From Aestuariispira ectoiniformans (GTDB lineage: Bacteria > Pseudomonadota > Alphaproteobacteria > UBA8366 > Aestuariispiraceae), in the NCBI RefSeq assembly GCF_025136295.1, contig NZ_CP062788.1:2274501-2338500 (forward strand): a stretch of 64,000 nucleotides of DNA, written 5' to 3'. The first letter of the stretch is position 1. Every line of letters starts with the position of its first letter. Made by a program: the position numbers and the translations under genes. Shown here piece by piece: positions 34,941 to 45,487 of the stretch. Under the pieces are notes generated by a model that was not told the DNA's origin, made no database searches, and was given only the letters and a program-made list of their open reading frames with translations.

Positions 34941-37403
34941 ATGGACAACGGAAAATCTCTGCCTAATTCTGCCAAAGTAGTGATCATTGGAGGGGGGATC
35001 ATCGGATGCTCCGTTGCCTATCACCTGGCAAAAATGGGGTGGACGGATACGGTCCTGCTGGAACGCAAGAAGTTGACCTCCGGCACGACCTTCCATGCGG
35101 CGGGGCTTGTCGGGCAGTTGCGCTCAAATGCGAATATCACCCAGCTTCTGGGTTATTCCGTGGATCTTTATAACAGGTTGGAAGAGGAAACCGGTCTGGG
35201 GACGGGCTGGAAGATGAATGGCGGTCTGCGTCTGGCCTGCAATGAGCAACGCTGGACAGAGGTGAAGCGCCAGGCAACGACCGCACATTCCTTCGGGTTG
35301 GACATGCAGCTTTTGACCCCCAAGGAAGCACAGGAGCTTTGGCCCCTGATGCAGGTGGACGACGTAATCGGGGCTGCCTTCCTGCCGACCGACGGACAGG
35401 CCAATCCGTCTGATATCACGCAGGCGCTGGCCAAGGGCGCGCGCATGAATGGCGCGACAATCATGGAAGACACCAAGGTTCTGTCCGTGGAAATGGATGA
35501 TGACGGCGCGATCACGGCCGTTGTAACCGACAAAGGCCGCATCGAATGTGAGAAGGTGGTCTGCTGTGCCGGGCAGTGGACCCGGGATTTCGCCAAATCG
35601 GTCGGCGTGAATGTGCCGCTGGTGCCCGTTGAACACCAGTATATGGTGACCGAACCCATTGATGGTGTGATGCCCAATCTGCCGACCCTGCGCGATCCTG
35701 ACCGGCTGACCTACTATAAGGAAGAAGTGGGCGGACTGGTCATGGGTGGCTATGAGCCGAACCCCATTCCCTGGGCCATGGATGGCATCCCGAAAGGGTT
35801 CCACTATACGCTGCTTGGCTCCAATTTCGATCATTTCGAGCAGTTGATGGAGCTGTCCCTTGGCCGCGTCCCGGCGTTGGAGACGGCTGGTATCAAACAG
35901 CTGATCAACGGCCCGGAAAGCTTTACGCCGGATGGCAACTTCATCCTGGGGGAGGCTCCGGAATTACGGAACTTCTTCGTCGGGGCCGGTTTCAACGCCT
36001 TTGGTATCGCGTCAGGCGGCGGGGCGGGGATGGTTCTTGCCGAATGGGTCGCCAAGGGAGAGCCGCCCTTTGACGTCTGGCCCGTTGATATCCGCCGTTT
36101 CGGCAGCCGGCATTTCGACACCGACTGGGTCCGCAAAAGAACGTTGGAGGCTTATGGCAAGCATTACACCATCGCCTGGCCCCATGAGGAGCATAAAAGC
36201 GGCCGCCCGGGGCGTCGCTCCCCTCTTTATGACCGCCTGAAGGAAAACGGCGCCTGTTTTGGTGAAAAACTGGGGTGGGAACGGCCTAACTGGTTTGCCG
36301 ATCTCGCCAGTGGGCAGAAGGCCGAAGACGTTTACAGCTATGGCCGCCAGAACTGGTTTGAGGCCGTTGGCCAGGAACATCATGCAACACGTGAGGCTGT
36401 AACGCTGTTCGACCAGTCGTCCTTTGCAAAATTCCTGATGGTCGGACCGGATTCGGAACGTGCGCTAAACTGGATCTGTGCCAATGACGTATCCAAGCCA
36501 GTGGGGGCCGTGACATATACCCAGATGCTGAACGATGCCGGTGGTATCGAATGTGATCTGACTGTAGTGCGGGTTGCCAGGGACCAATTCTATATCGTCA
36601 CGGGCACGGGCTATGCCACCCATGACTTCGACTGGATATCGCGCAACATTCCCGAAGGTTGTAACGCACAGCTTGTGGACGTGACTTCAGGATATTCAGT
36701 GCTTTCCCTGATGGGGCCGAAGGCGCGTGCGGTTCTTGCCAAAATCACACCGGATGATGTGTCGGACAAGGCTTTCCCCTTTGGCGTGATGCGGGAGATC
36801 GGCGTGGCCGGTGCGCCGGTACGGGCCCTGCGACTGACCTATGTGGGGGAATTGGGGTGGGAGCTTCACCTGCCGACTGAATATGCCGTCAGCGTCTATG
36901 AAGGGCTGATGGAGGCCGGTGCGGAATTCGGCATTCGCAACGCTGGTTATCGCGCCATCGAATCCTGCCGTCTGGAAAAGGGGTACAGGGCCTGGAGTTC
37001 CGATATCGGGCCGGACCACACACCAGTCGAAGCCGGGATGGCCTGGGCGGTAAAGCTCAAGACCGACATCGATTTCAAGGGGCGGAAGGCCGTTCAGGAG
37101 CAAAAGCAAAATGGTGTCGCAAAGCAGTTGGTATGTTTCACTGTCGAGGACCCCGATATCGTGTTGCTGGGCCGTGAAACCATCTATCGCGATGGGGAGC
37201 GGGTTGGTTGGCTGACCTCCGCCGGGTTTGGCTACACTATCGGTAAGTCCATCGGCTATGGCTATGTCCGTAACAAGGACGGCGTCGACAGGGCCTATCT
37301 GGAATCCGGCACTTACGAACTGGAAGTTGCGACGGAAACCGTAAAGGCTGACTTGCATCTGAAGCCGCTTTATGACCCGGCGATGAAACGGGTTAAGTGC
37401 TGA
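34941..37403 (+). CDS. Dimethylglycine dehydrogenase-type flavoprotein (DAO + GcvT domains)
   Basis: 820 residues from ATG 34941 (a GTG at 34926 is an alternative within the previous gene's end). The N-terminal half is a DAO-type FAD domain with GGGIIG at 17-22 and TTFHAAGL; His52 there matches the histidine that binds FAD covalently in dimethylglycine and sarcosine dehydrogenases. The C-terminal half is an aminomethyltransferase/folate-binding domain (GcvT) ending with a barrel. The enzyme oxidatively demethylates an N-methylated glycine and passes the one-carbon unit to tetrahydrofolate. It fits downstream use of betaine imported by the transporter at 39559-43621. Confidence 0.88.
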   Translation: MDNGKSLPNSAKVVIIGGGIIGCSVAYHLAKMGWTDTVLLERKKLTSGTTFHAAGLVGQLRSNANITQLLGYSVDLYNRLEEETGLGTGWKMNGGLRLACNEQRWTEVKRQATTAHSFGLDMQLLTPKEAQELWPLMQVDDVIGAAFLPTDGQANPSDITQALAKGARMNGATIMEDTKVLSVEMDDDGAITAVVTDKGRIECEKVVCCAGQWTRDFAKSVGVNVPLVPVEHQYMVTEPIDGVMPNLPTLRDPDRLTYYKEEVGGLVMGGYEPNPIPWAMDGIPKGFHYTLLGSNFDHFEQLMELSLGRVPALETAGIKQLINGPESFTPDGNFILGEAPELRNFFVGAGFNAFGIASGGGAGMVLAEWVAKGEPPFDVWPVDIRRFGSRHFDTDWVRKRTLEAYGKHYTIAWPHEEHKSGRPGRRSPLYDRLKENGACFGEKLGWERPNWFADLASGQKAEDVYSYGRQNWFEAVGQEHHATREAVTLFDQSSFAKFLMVGPDSERALNWICANDVSKPVGAVTYTQMLNDAGGIECDLTVVRVARDQFYIVTGTGYATHDFDWISRNIPEGCNAQLVDVTSGYSVLSLMGPKARAVLAKITPDDVSDKAFPFGVMREIGVAGAPVRALRLTYVGELGWELHLPTEYAVSVYEGLMEAGAEFGIRNAGYRAIESCRLEKGYRAWSSDIGPDHTPVEAGMAWAVKLKTDIDFKGRKAVQEQKQNGVAKQLVCFTVEDPDIVLLGRETIYRDGERVGWLTSAGFGYTIGKSIGYGYVRNKDGVDRAYLESGTYELEVATETVKADLHLKPLYDPAMKRVKC

Positions 37404-37475
37404 TCCTGGTGACGGCGCAGGAATACATGGACTTCTGCTGGCGGCAGCGTCAATCGGGGGGAAAGGGAGGTTTTT

Positions 37476-38546
37476 ATGCTGATGGATAGAAAAGCAAAGA
37501 CAACCACACCCGGCAGCCCGCTTGAAAGACCGTCTGCCGCAGGCAGGTCCAATTTACGCCGATACGCCTTTGTTTTGCTGCCGGGGTTCTCGAGCCTGTC
37601 TTTGCAGGCGATGTGGGAACCCCTGCAATGGGCCCATTCCTATGTCGCGGTGGAACGCCATCGGAACTGGTTAGTGTCCCTGGATGGGCGGGCTGTGCCC
37701 ACCAATAGTGGCATCCGGCAGGCTGTTGACTGCAGTCTGGACGACCTGGCGGAAGTGGATGCGGTTGTTATCATCGGCGGGGAGGACCTGCAGGAGCCGC
37801 TTGCCGAGCGGCTCAAGTCCTGGCTCTATCATTGCCGGTCTCAGGGTTGGATGATCGGGGCTGTCGATTACGGTGTCGTGGCAATGGCGCAAATGGGGTT
37901 GCTGGACGGGTATTCCGTGACGGCCAACCTGCGGTATCGCCATTATCTGACCGAAGCTTTCCCGCATCTGTCTATTGAAAACAGCCTGTTTGAAATTGAT
38001 CGCGATCGCTTTACCTGTGCCGGTGGCGTGGCCGGGCTGGACCTTGTTTTGGAAATGATCGCGACCGATATGGGGGGTGATGTTGCCGATATTTGCCTCA
38101 ATCATTTCAATCAGGACAGGCGGCGGGCGGGGCACGAACCACAGCGTCTGCCGTTTGAGCAGGGGGTGAACAGTGCCAGCCGGAAGCTGAAGCGGGCCAT
38201 GGCGATCATTCAGGATAATCTGGAAGAGGAATTGACGTCGGATGAACTGGCCGATCTGGTCGGTAGTTCCCGTCGGCAGTTGGAACGCCTGTTCCGGCGT
38301 TTCCTGGGGAAATCCCCCATGGCCTATCGTCAGGAGTTACGCCTGTGGCGGGGCCGTGACCTGGTGTTGAGTACGCCGATGAGCATTACCCAGGTTGCCT
38401 TTGCCAGCGGATTTTCCTCCAACTCGCATTTCTCGTCGCGCTTCAAGCTGCTATTCGGCATGAGCCCACGCGAGGCGCGGTTATCCGGAAAGCGCCAGCC
38501 GCCGATGATCCGGACAATTGAAAGCGGCAGTTCGGCTTCCTTATAG
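37476..38546 (+). CDS. GATase1-like/AraC-family regulator (GlxA/GbdR type)
   Basis: 356 residues. The N-terminal domain has the DJ-1/PfpI class-I amidotransferase fold (AFVLLPGFSSLSLQAMWEPL, VVIIGGEDLQ). At the nucleophile elbow it has Asp131 in GAVDYG where enzymes have Cys, so it is a ligand-sensing domain. The C-terminal domain has two AraC helix-turn-helix units (ELADLVGSSRRQLERLFRRFLG and ITQVAFASGFSSNSHFSSRFK). GGGAGG lies seven bases before the ATG. Members of this family (GbdR, CdhR) control betaine and carnitine breakdown in pseudomonads, which fits the adjacent genes. Confidence 0.88.
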   Translation: MLMDRKAKTTTPGSPLERPSAAGRSNLRRYAFVLLPGFSSLSLQAMWEPLQWAHSYVAVERHRNWLVSLDGRAVPTNSGIRQAVDCSLDDLAEVDAVVIIGGEDLQEPLAERLKSWLYHCRSQGWMIGAVDYGVVAMAQMGLLDGYSVTANLRYRHYLTEAFPHLSIENSLFEIDRDRFTCAGGVAGLDLVLEMIATDMGGDVADICLNHFNQDRRRAGHEPQRLPFEQGVNSASRKLKRAMAIIQDNLEEELTSDELADLVGSSRRQLERLFRRFLGKSPMAYRQELRLWRGRDLVLSTPMSITQVAFASGFSSNSHFSSRFKLLFGMSPREARLSGKRQPPMIRTIESGSSASL

Positions 38547-38548
38547 TG

Positions 38549-39310
38549 TTAGTCAGCAATGAAAGTTTCGATTCCCCAACGGGTCAGAGACTTTTCCAAT
38601 TTTGCAGGCATTGCCTTGTCGGTGACCAGGGTGTCCACATCCGTCGGTTCGCAGATATTCACCAGCGATTTGCGTTCGAACTTTGTATGGTCGGCCGCGA
38701 CGATGACATGATCTGCCCGGTTTACCAGGATGCTGGCGATTTCGGCTTCAAAATGCTGCTGCACGAGAAAACCTTTCTCATGATGCAGCGCCGCCACCGA
38801 TAGGATGGCGTGCTGGACATTGAATTGCTGGAAAACCCTGATCGCATCGGCGCCAAAGGCGGCAGCGTCATGATTGCGAAGCTCGGTTCCGGCCATATAG
38901 ACGCGGTTGCCGTTCTTCGCGGCCAGCAGGCTCGCAATCGGTGTTGAATTCGTGACAATGGTGAGGTTGTTCTTCTCCAGCAAGGCCTGCGCGACATAGC
39001 TGGTGGTCGAACCGGAATCGATCATGATCGATGCCCCGTCATTGATGAGCGATGCGGCCATTCGTGCGATGCGCTGCTTTTCGTCCTTTTGCTCCGACAT
39101 GCGGCGGTGGATCGGCGGTTCCATGAACTGGTCCGGAATAACGATGGCGCCGTGCACTTTTTCCACCAGCCCCCTGTCGGAAAGCGGTTTAACGCAACGA
39201 CGGATGGTCTGGTCGGAAACGCCTAATTCCCGTGCGAGGTCGATTACGCTGATGGAGCCGTGCATCCGCACAATGTTCAGGATCTCGGACTCTCGTTTGG
39301 ACGAAAACAT
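38549..39310 (-). CDS. DeoR-family transcriptional regulator
   Basis: 253 residues with an N-terminal DeoR helix-turn-helix (ISVIDLARELGVSDQTIRRCVKPLSDRGLVEKVHG) and a sugar-phosphate-isomerase-like effector domain (IMIDSGSTTSYVA, ADHTKFERKSLV). The ATG has GGAGA six bases upstream. It is convergent with the AraC-type gene and divergent from the binding-protein gene at 39559. DeoR proteins usually sense phosphorylated metabolites, so the product of the kinase encoded nearby is a possible effector; that is inference. Confidence 0.9.
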   Translation of the reverse strand: MFSSKRESEILNIVRMHGSISVIDLARELGVSDQTIRRCVKPLSDRGLVEKVHGAIVIPDQFMEPPIHRRMSEQKDEKQRIARMAASLINDGASIMIDSGSTTSYVAQALLEKNNLTIVTNSTPIASLLAAKNGNRVYMAGTELRNHDAAAFGADAIRVFQQFNVQHAILSVAALHHEKGFLVQQHFEAEIASILVNRADHVIVAADHTKFERKSLVNICEPTDVDTLVTDKAMPAKLEKSLTRWGIETFIAD

Positions 39311-39475
39311 ATTTTTCTCCGCAATTGGACTTTAGCATTTCTTCTTTTGTCAGGTCGCAGGCGCTGTCACTCGAACGTCATTGATATAGCAGGGCAAAGC
39401 GCTTGATTGGAGCCATTTATTTCCTGTTCGGGTTATTCCCTGTAGCGTCACAACATTACATGAATACGACTATTT

Positions 39476-39513
39476 TCAACATAAATCGACATAATTTGTT
39501 GACTATATGTTGA
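39476..39513. promoter_or_regulatory. Phased array of TCRACA/TGTYGA half-sites before the betaine-type transporter
   Basis: Four half-sites: TCAACA 39476, TCGACA 39486, TGTTGA 39497 and TGTTGA 39508, spaced 10, 11 and 11 bp. The outer pair extends to a perfect inverted repeat TCAACATA/TATGTTGA. This matches the array at 33940-33997; the gap between the last forward pair and the reverse pair differs by one helical turn. Confidence 0.55.
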
Positions 39514-39558
39514 ATCAGAGGGCAAACTTCCAGAAAAACGCTGAACAATCTGGGAGAA

Positions 39559-40524
39559 ATGATGATGTTGAAAATGACAAGCGGCTGGTCCCGCTGGCTG
39601 GGGGCACTGACCCTCGCAGGGGGCGTATTGGTTGGTGGCAGTGCCGCCAATGCAGAGTCCAGTGACCCGATTAAAATGACGCTGCACGATTGGACAGGCC
39701 AACTGATCACAACCAAGATCATGGGCGAGGTCCTGAAGAAGAGCGGCTACTATGTTGATTACGTGCAGGCGGACTATATCGCCCAATTTGCGGGTCTGAA
39801 AACCGGCGACCTCGACGTTGCCATGGAGATTTGGGAAACGACCGGCCGTGAGGCAATGGACGAAGCGACCGGGACGGGCAAGGTAGAAAACATGGGCCCG
39901 ACTGGCATGCAGGCCATCGAGGAATGGTGGTTCCCGGAATATATGAAGGAACAATGCCCGGGGCTTCCCGACTGGAAGGCGCTAAACGATTGTGCGGAAA
40001 TCTTCTCAACGCCGGAAACCGCACCGCGGGGCCGCTATCTCGGTGCACCGGTGACCTGGGGCGGGTTTGACGACGAACGTGTCGAGGCGCTGGACCTGGA
40101 TTATGACGTGGTTCATGCAGGCACGGATGCCGCTTTGTTTGCGGAACTGGAATCGGCTTATCAGCGTAAGGCGCCGATCCTGCTCTGGGTCTATGCCCCG
40201 CATTGGGCACCGGCCAAATTCGACGGCGAATGGATCAAATTCCCGAAATACGCGGCTGATTGCTACAACGACCCGTCCTGGGGCAGCAATCCCGACATGG
40301 CCTATGATTGCGGCAAGCCGTCCGGGCCGATCTGGAAAGTCGCATGGTCCGGTGTGAAGGACAAATGGCCGGGGGCTTACAAGGCAATCAAGAATTTCCA
40401 TCTGACCAACGACGAGATGTCCCAGATGATTATCGACGTCGATCTGGAGGGCAGGAAGGTCGACGATGTGGTCCAGGACTGGATCACTGCCAATGAGGGC
40501 GTTTGGAAGCTCTGGGTTGAATAA
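39559..40524 (+). CDS. Glycine betaine/proline-type ABC substrate-binding protein (OpuAC domain)
   Basis: 321 residues with a signal peptide ending near AANA and an OpuAC/ProX domain. It contains many aromatic residues suited to cation-pi binding of quaternary amines (EEWWFPEY, VYAPHWAPAKF). ATG 39559 is preceded by GGGAG. It is the first gene of the transporter operon and is followed by a strong intercistronic hairpin. The ligand is probably glycine betaine, choline or a related compound; which one is not decidable from sequence. Confidence 0.88.
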   Translation: MMMLKMTSGWSRWLGALTLAGGVLVGGSAANAESSDPIKMTLHDWTGQLITTKIMGEVLKKSGYYVDYVQADYIAQFAGLKTGDLDVAMEIWETTGREAMDEATGTGKVENMGPTGMQAIEEWWFPEYMKEQCPGLPDWKALNDCAEIFSTPETAPRGRYLGAPVTWGGFDDERVEALDLDYDVVHAGTDAALFAELESAYQRKAPILLWVYAPHWAPAKFDGEWIKFPKYAADCYNDPSWGSNPDMAYDCGKPSGPIWKVAWSGVKDKWPGAYKAIKNFHLTNDEMSQMIIDVDLEGRKVDDVVQDWITANEGVWKLWVE

Positions 40525-40539
40525 GTTCTGTAGATGGTT

Positions 40540-40563
40540 GGGAGGCCGGAAGACCGGCCTCCC
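40540..40563 (+). promoter_or_regulatory. Intercistronic hairpin after the binding-protein gene
   Basis: A perfect 10-bp GC-rich stem GGGAGGCCGG/CCGGCCTCCC with a 4-base AAGA loop, 15 bases after the stop, without a T tract. Its position matches the hairpins at 6577 and 20855. Confidence 0.65.
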
Positions 40564-40592
40564 GTATAAATTCAGTACTGGATGTCGGCGTG

Positions 40593-41623
40593 ATGAAACA
40601 GGCTTCAATCAAGCTCGAATGTAAGAATGTATGGAAACTCTTTGGCGCGGACGGTGCCCGGTTCCTTCAGGAACACGGCGGCGCGCCCTCGCCGGAGATG
40701 ATTGCCCAGGCGGGCCTCGTCGGGGCGGTCAAGGACGTGAATATCGAAATCAGAAGTGGCGAGATTTTCGTCATCATGGGGCTTTCCGGATCGGGCAAGT
40801 CCACACTTGTCCGGTTGCTTTCCAGGCTGATTGAGCCGACGTCCGGGCAGGTTCTGTTTGATGGGCAGGACCTTCTGCGGGCAAGTGAACAGGAGATGAT
40901 CGAAATCAGACGTCACAAGATGGGGATGGTGTTCCAGCAATTCGCGTTGCTGCCGCATCGGACCGTTCTTGGCAACGTCGCCTTTCCCCTGGAAGTTCGG
41001 GGCGTCTCCAGGAAAGAGCGGGAGGCGCGCGCCTATGAGGTCATCGAACTCGTGGGATTGAAAGGCCGTGAGGCCAACTATCCCCGCGAACTCTCCGGTG
41101 GTCAGCAGCAGCGCGTCGGGATTGCGCGTTCTCTGGCTGTCGAGCCGGAGCTTTGGTTCCTTGACGAACCTTTCAGCGCCCTTGATCCACTGATCCGGCG
41201 CGAGATGCAGGACGAATTCCTGCGTCTGCAGAATGTCCTGCATAAGACAATCGTTTTCATCACGCATGATTTCGAGGAGGCCATCCGGCTTGCCGATAAA
41301 ATCGCGATCATGAAGGACGGCGAGGTTGTGCAGGTTGGTTCGCCGGAACAACTGGTTATGAACCCCGCCACGGATTATGTCCGTGAATTCACCCAGCATG
41401 TCCCTCGTGCAAAGGTTCTTTCGGTCGGTTCCGTGATGAATGGTGTCATGGCCCTGGAGGACTGTGCCGGCGTTGTACGGCAGTCGGACCTGATTGCCGA
41501 TATCGCGGCCCGGATCGAAGCTTCGGAAAAACCTTTTCTGGTTCACGACGACGAAGGCCGGTCGATCGGTAGTATTGGTCGCCAACGCGTCATGGATATT
41601 CTCGTCGGTCGGGAGGGTGTGCG

Positions 41624-41627
<4 letters not shown>
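40593..41627 (+). CDS. Glycine betaine-type ABC ATPase (ProV/OpuAA)
   Basis: 344 residues from ATG 40593 (GTG 40590 is equally possible). Walker A GLSGSGKST, signature LSGGQQQRVGIARSL and Walker B LWFLDEPFSALDPL are intact, with the ProV-type opening EHGGAPSPEMIAQAGLVGAVKDVNIEI. The C-terminal part is shorter than in E. coli ProV (400 residues) and holds only one CBS-like segment instead of two. It overlaps the permease gene by four bases. Confidence 0.9.
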
Positions 41628-43621
<1,994 letters not shown>

Positions 43622-43679
43622 AAGTAAGTTGCTGCCCGGCGGTTTGGACAGTTGCCATACGGGCTCTGTGAGTGGCGTG

Positions 43680-43716
43680 AGAAAGGCCTCATTCAATAGA
43701 ATGGGGTCTTTCTGTT
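43680..43716 (+). terminator. Terminator after the betaine-type transporter
   Basis: A 15-pair stem including two wobbles (43680-43694 with 43699-43713) and a 4-base loop, 58 bases after the permease stop. The 3' side is moderately T-rich (GTCTTTCTGTT). Confidence 0.65.
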
Positions 43717-43744
43717 GGTATGTTTCCGTCTTGAGTCTGTACTC

Positions 43745-43977
43745 CCGCTTTCCGGTGTTTATTATCGGTCGCTACGGGTGCCGCGGCAAGACCGTGGCTC
43801 TCGGGTGGCGACGCACCGTCGAGCATATGATTTCAGAAGGGGGCGTTGATCCGTCCCTGCAAGGAAGTCGTCCAGCGGCCCTCCGAACTTTCGGTGTTCA
43901 GGCAGGCCGCAACATCCGGGCGTGAGGAAATACAGAAGCTGTTGGATTGGTTGGCCGAAGAATTAGGCCGGTTCTGA
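43745..43977 (+). pseudogene. Frameshifted C-terminal remnant of a LysR-type regulator
   Basis: One frame encodes KTVALGWRRTVEHMISEG, the effector-domain segment seen in GcvA-like LysR proteins. A second frame continues with GALIRP, then RPSELSVFRQAATSGREEIQ and a final LLDWLAEELGRF before TGA 43975. Removing one G from the run GGGGG at about 43839-43843 joins the two parts into a continuous LysR-like ending. No N-terminal DNA-binding part is present. A decayed regulator is likely, though a sequencing error in the G run and loss of only the upstream part are also possible. Confidence 0.5.
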
Positions 43978-43981
43978 GGCT

Positions 43982-44683
43982 TTAAAGTGGGGCTGCAACC
44001 GGGTGACCATGATCAATTGTGAGCCAGGTTAGAACATGATTTTCTTCAAATTTGTATTTTACATCAATCGGATAGGTCGAAGCGTTTCCAGTCGGTGACA
44101 GGGCGGTCAGACATAGCGTCAATTGATTTTGACCGATTGCCGAGATGGTTGCGTCATGAAAGCCGATCGTTGGGCCGAACACTTTGTAGACAGCCTTGTA
44201 AAGTGCTTCTTTCGCCGAGAAGGCCAGGGTTATGAATTGTGCCAGCGACAACCGGGCTGGAGCGGCGGCAGGTTCTTCGGGGGCCAGGATCATGTGGGCG
44301 AGTTCTGACGCTTCCTTCCGGTCGAGGACTGCTTCGCAATCCACCCCCAATCCCCAATACTCACGGTCGGAAGCCACCATTGCCACAGCAATGTCGGAGG
44401 TATGGCTGATGCTGCCTATGGTCCCCGCTGGCCAAACAGGGGACCGGTCCGTTGCAATCGGAATGTCAAACTCCTCGTCCAAAAGGTTACGCAGTGCTTC
44501 CTTTGCGCATAACCGCCCGGCGAGAAACTCCGCCCGGCGCTTCGGGACGGCCTTCGTCAGTGCCGCAGGCAAAGCCACGCCCGGTGATTGGGCGAGCAGG
44601 TCTTGTATGTTGAACCGGATTGCCTTGCATTTGACGGCATCGGGCAGCGACGGCCAAGGAAAGGGCTGCAGGTTGTTGTTCAT
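43982..44683 (-). CDS. 4'-phosphopantetheinyl transferase (Sfp/EntD type)
   Basis: 233 residues. It attaches the phosphopantetheine arm of CoA to carrier-domain serines of NRPS proteins. The magnesium-binding GVDCE (Asp115, Glu117) and the FSAKEALYKA motif (Lys158, Glu159, Lys163) are conserved, as is the early RRAEFLAGRLCAKEAL segment typical of the EntD branch. It lies 21 bases downstream of an oxygenase gene on the same strand and divergent from the NRPS genes, whose carrier domains are its obvious substrates. Confidence 0.9.
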   Translation of the reverse strand: MNNNLQPFPWPSLPDAVKCKAIRFNIQDLLAQSPGVALPAALTKAVPKRRAEFLAGRLCAKEALRNLLDEEFDIPIATDRSPVWPAGTIGSISHTSDIAVAMVASDREYWGLGVDCEAVLDRKEASELAHMILAPEEPAAAPARLSLAQFITLAFSAKEALYKAVYKVFGPTIGFHDATISAIGQNQLTLCLTALSPTGNASTYPIDVKYKFEENHVLTWLTIDHGHPVAAPL

Positions 44684-44704
44684 TACGACAATGTACTTCC
44701 TGTT

Positions 44705-45487
44705 CTAATCAGCAGCAGCTTTTTCCACGTAGATGCTGTCTGTCGTCTCTAAAGAGATATCCCTGCTGAGGTCGGCTTTACTGGCCCAGTCCATATTCAC
44801 GATGAGCCGTCGTGTTTTCCTCTGAAGCGGATAGACACGGTGCATTGTCGTCCCAGAACGGAAAAAATAGAAGCCACCAGCCTCAAATGCATACGACCTT
44901 ATGGGGTTGTCGATCATGGTCTGATGAACGCGCGGTTCATCCTTGTTCCATTTGGTGTTCGGTATGCATTGGGTGAACCCCCCATCTTCCGGTCTTGGGC
45001 TTTCAATGAGCCAGACCATTCCGAAGCTGTAGTCATCCCAATGCCAGCCGTGTGTGTGTCCGGGTTCTGTGAGCAGGGATATTGCCAGTTGTTCTTCGAC
45101 GGCGGGACATTCCAGCACAGGTTCCCCGGCAATTTCGCCGAGAAGTCGTTGTAGTACCTTGGAATCGTAAATGGCCGGGATGATACCGTTGCCATTTCGA
45201 AGATGCGAATTTGCAACGGTTGTCATCTTACGGGGTGAATTATCTGTCTGGGATACCTGGATGTCCCGTTCAACACCAAATTCGCTGACCATCTCACGGC
45301 TTTCCTGGACGAGGAGATCCCATAACTCATCCGTCAGAATGCCGTGGATGTTGACGATGCCTTCGGTGGAAAATTGGTCTTTCCAGGCTTGAATCGAATC
45401 CTCGCCCTTTACTTGCAGAAAAGCTTCAAATGCTTCGTCCAGTTGAGCGACTTTTTCCGCTTTTTTTTGTGGATCCATTCCATCCAA
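44705..45487 (-). CDS. Fe(II)/2-oxoglutarate-dependent oxygenase, BesD-like amino-acid hydroxylase group (tentative)
   Basis: 260 residues with a double-stranded beta-helix core. The metal triad reads His149-Trp150-Asp151 (HGWHWDDYSF) and distal His216 (TMHRVYPL), followed by Arg226/Arg227 for 2-oxoglutarate (TRRLIVNMDWA). The HWxDY context and the ending resemble the family of enzymes that hydroxylate or, when the Asp is Gly, halogenate free amino acids (BesD and relatives). With Asp present, hydroxylation is expected. Its operon partner is the phosphopantetheinyl transferase. It probably makes a hydroxylated amino-acid building block or tailors the peptide; both are inference. Confidence 0.7.
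   Translation of the reverse strand: MDGMDPQKKAEKVAQLDEAFEAFLQVKGEDSIQAWKDQFSTEGIVNIHGILTDELWDLLVQESREMVSEFGVERDIQVSQTDNSPRKMTTVANSHLRNGNGIIPAIYDSKVLQRLLGEIAGEPVLECPAVEEQLAISLLTEPGHTHGWHWDDYSFGMVWLIESPRPEDGGFTQCIPNTKWNKDEPRVHQTMIDNPIRSYAFEAGGFYFFRSGTTMHRVYPLQRKTRRLIVNMDWASKADLSRDISLETTDSIYVEKAAAD

Noticed and set aside
44705-45487. Radical halogenase call for the Fe(II)/2OG enzyme
   Set aside because: The metal triad keeps Asp151; known halogenases of this type have Gly or Ala there, so a hydroxylase is the better reading.
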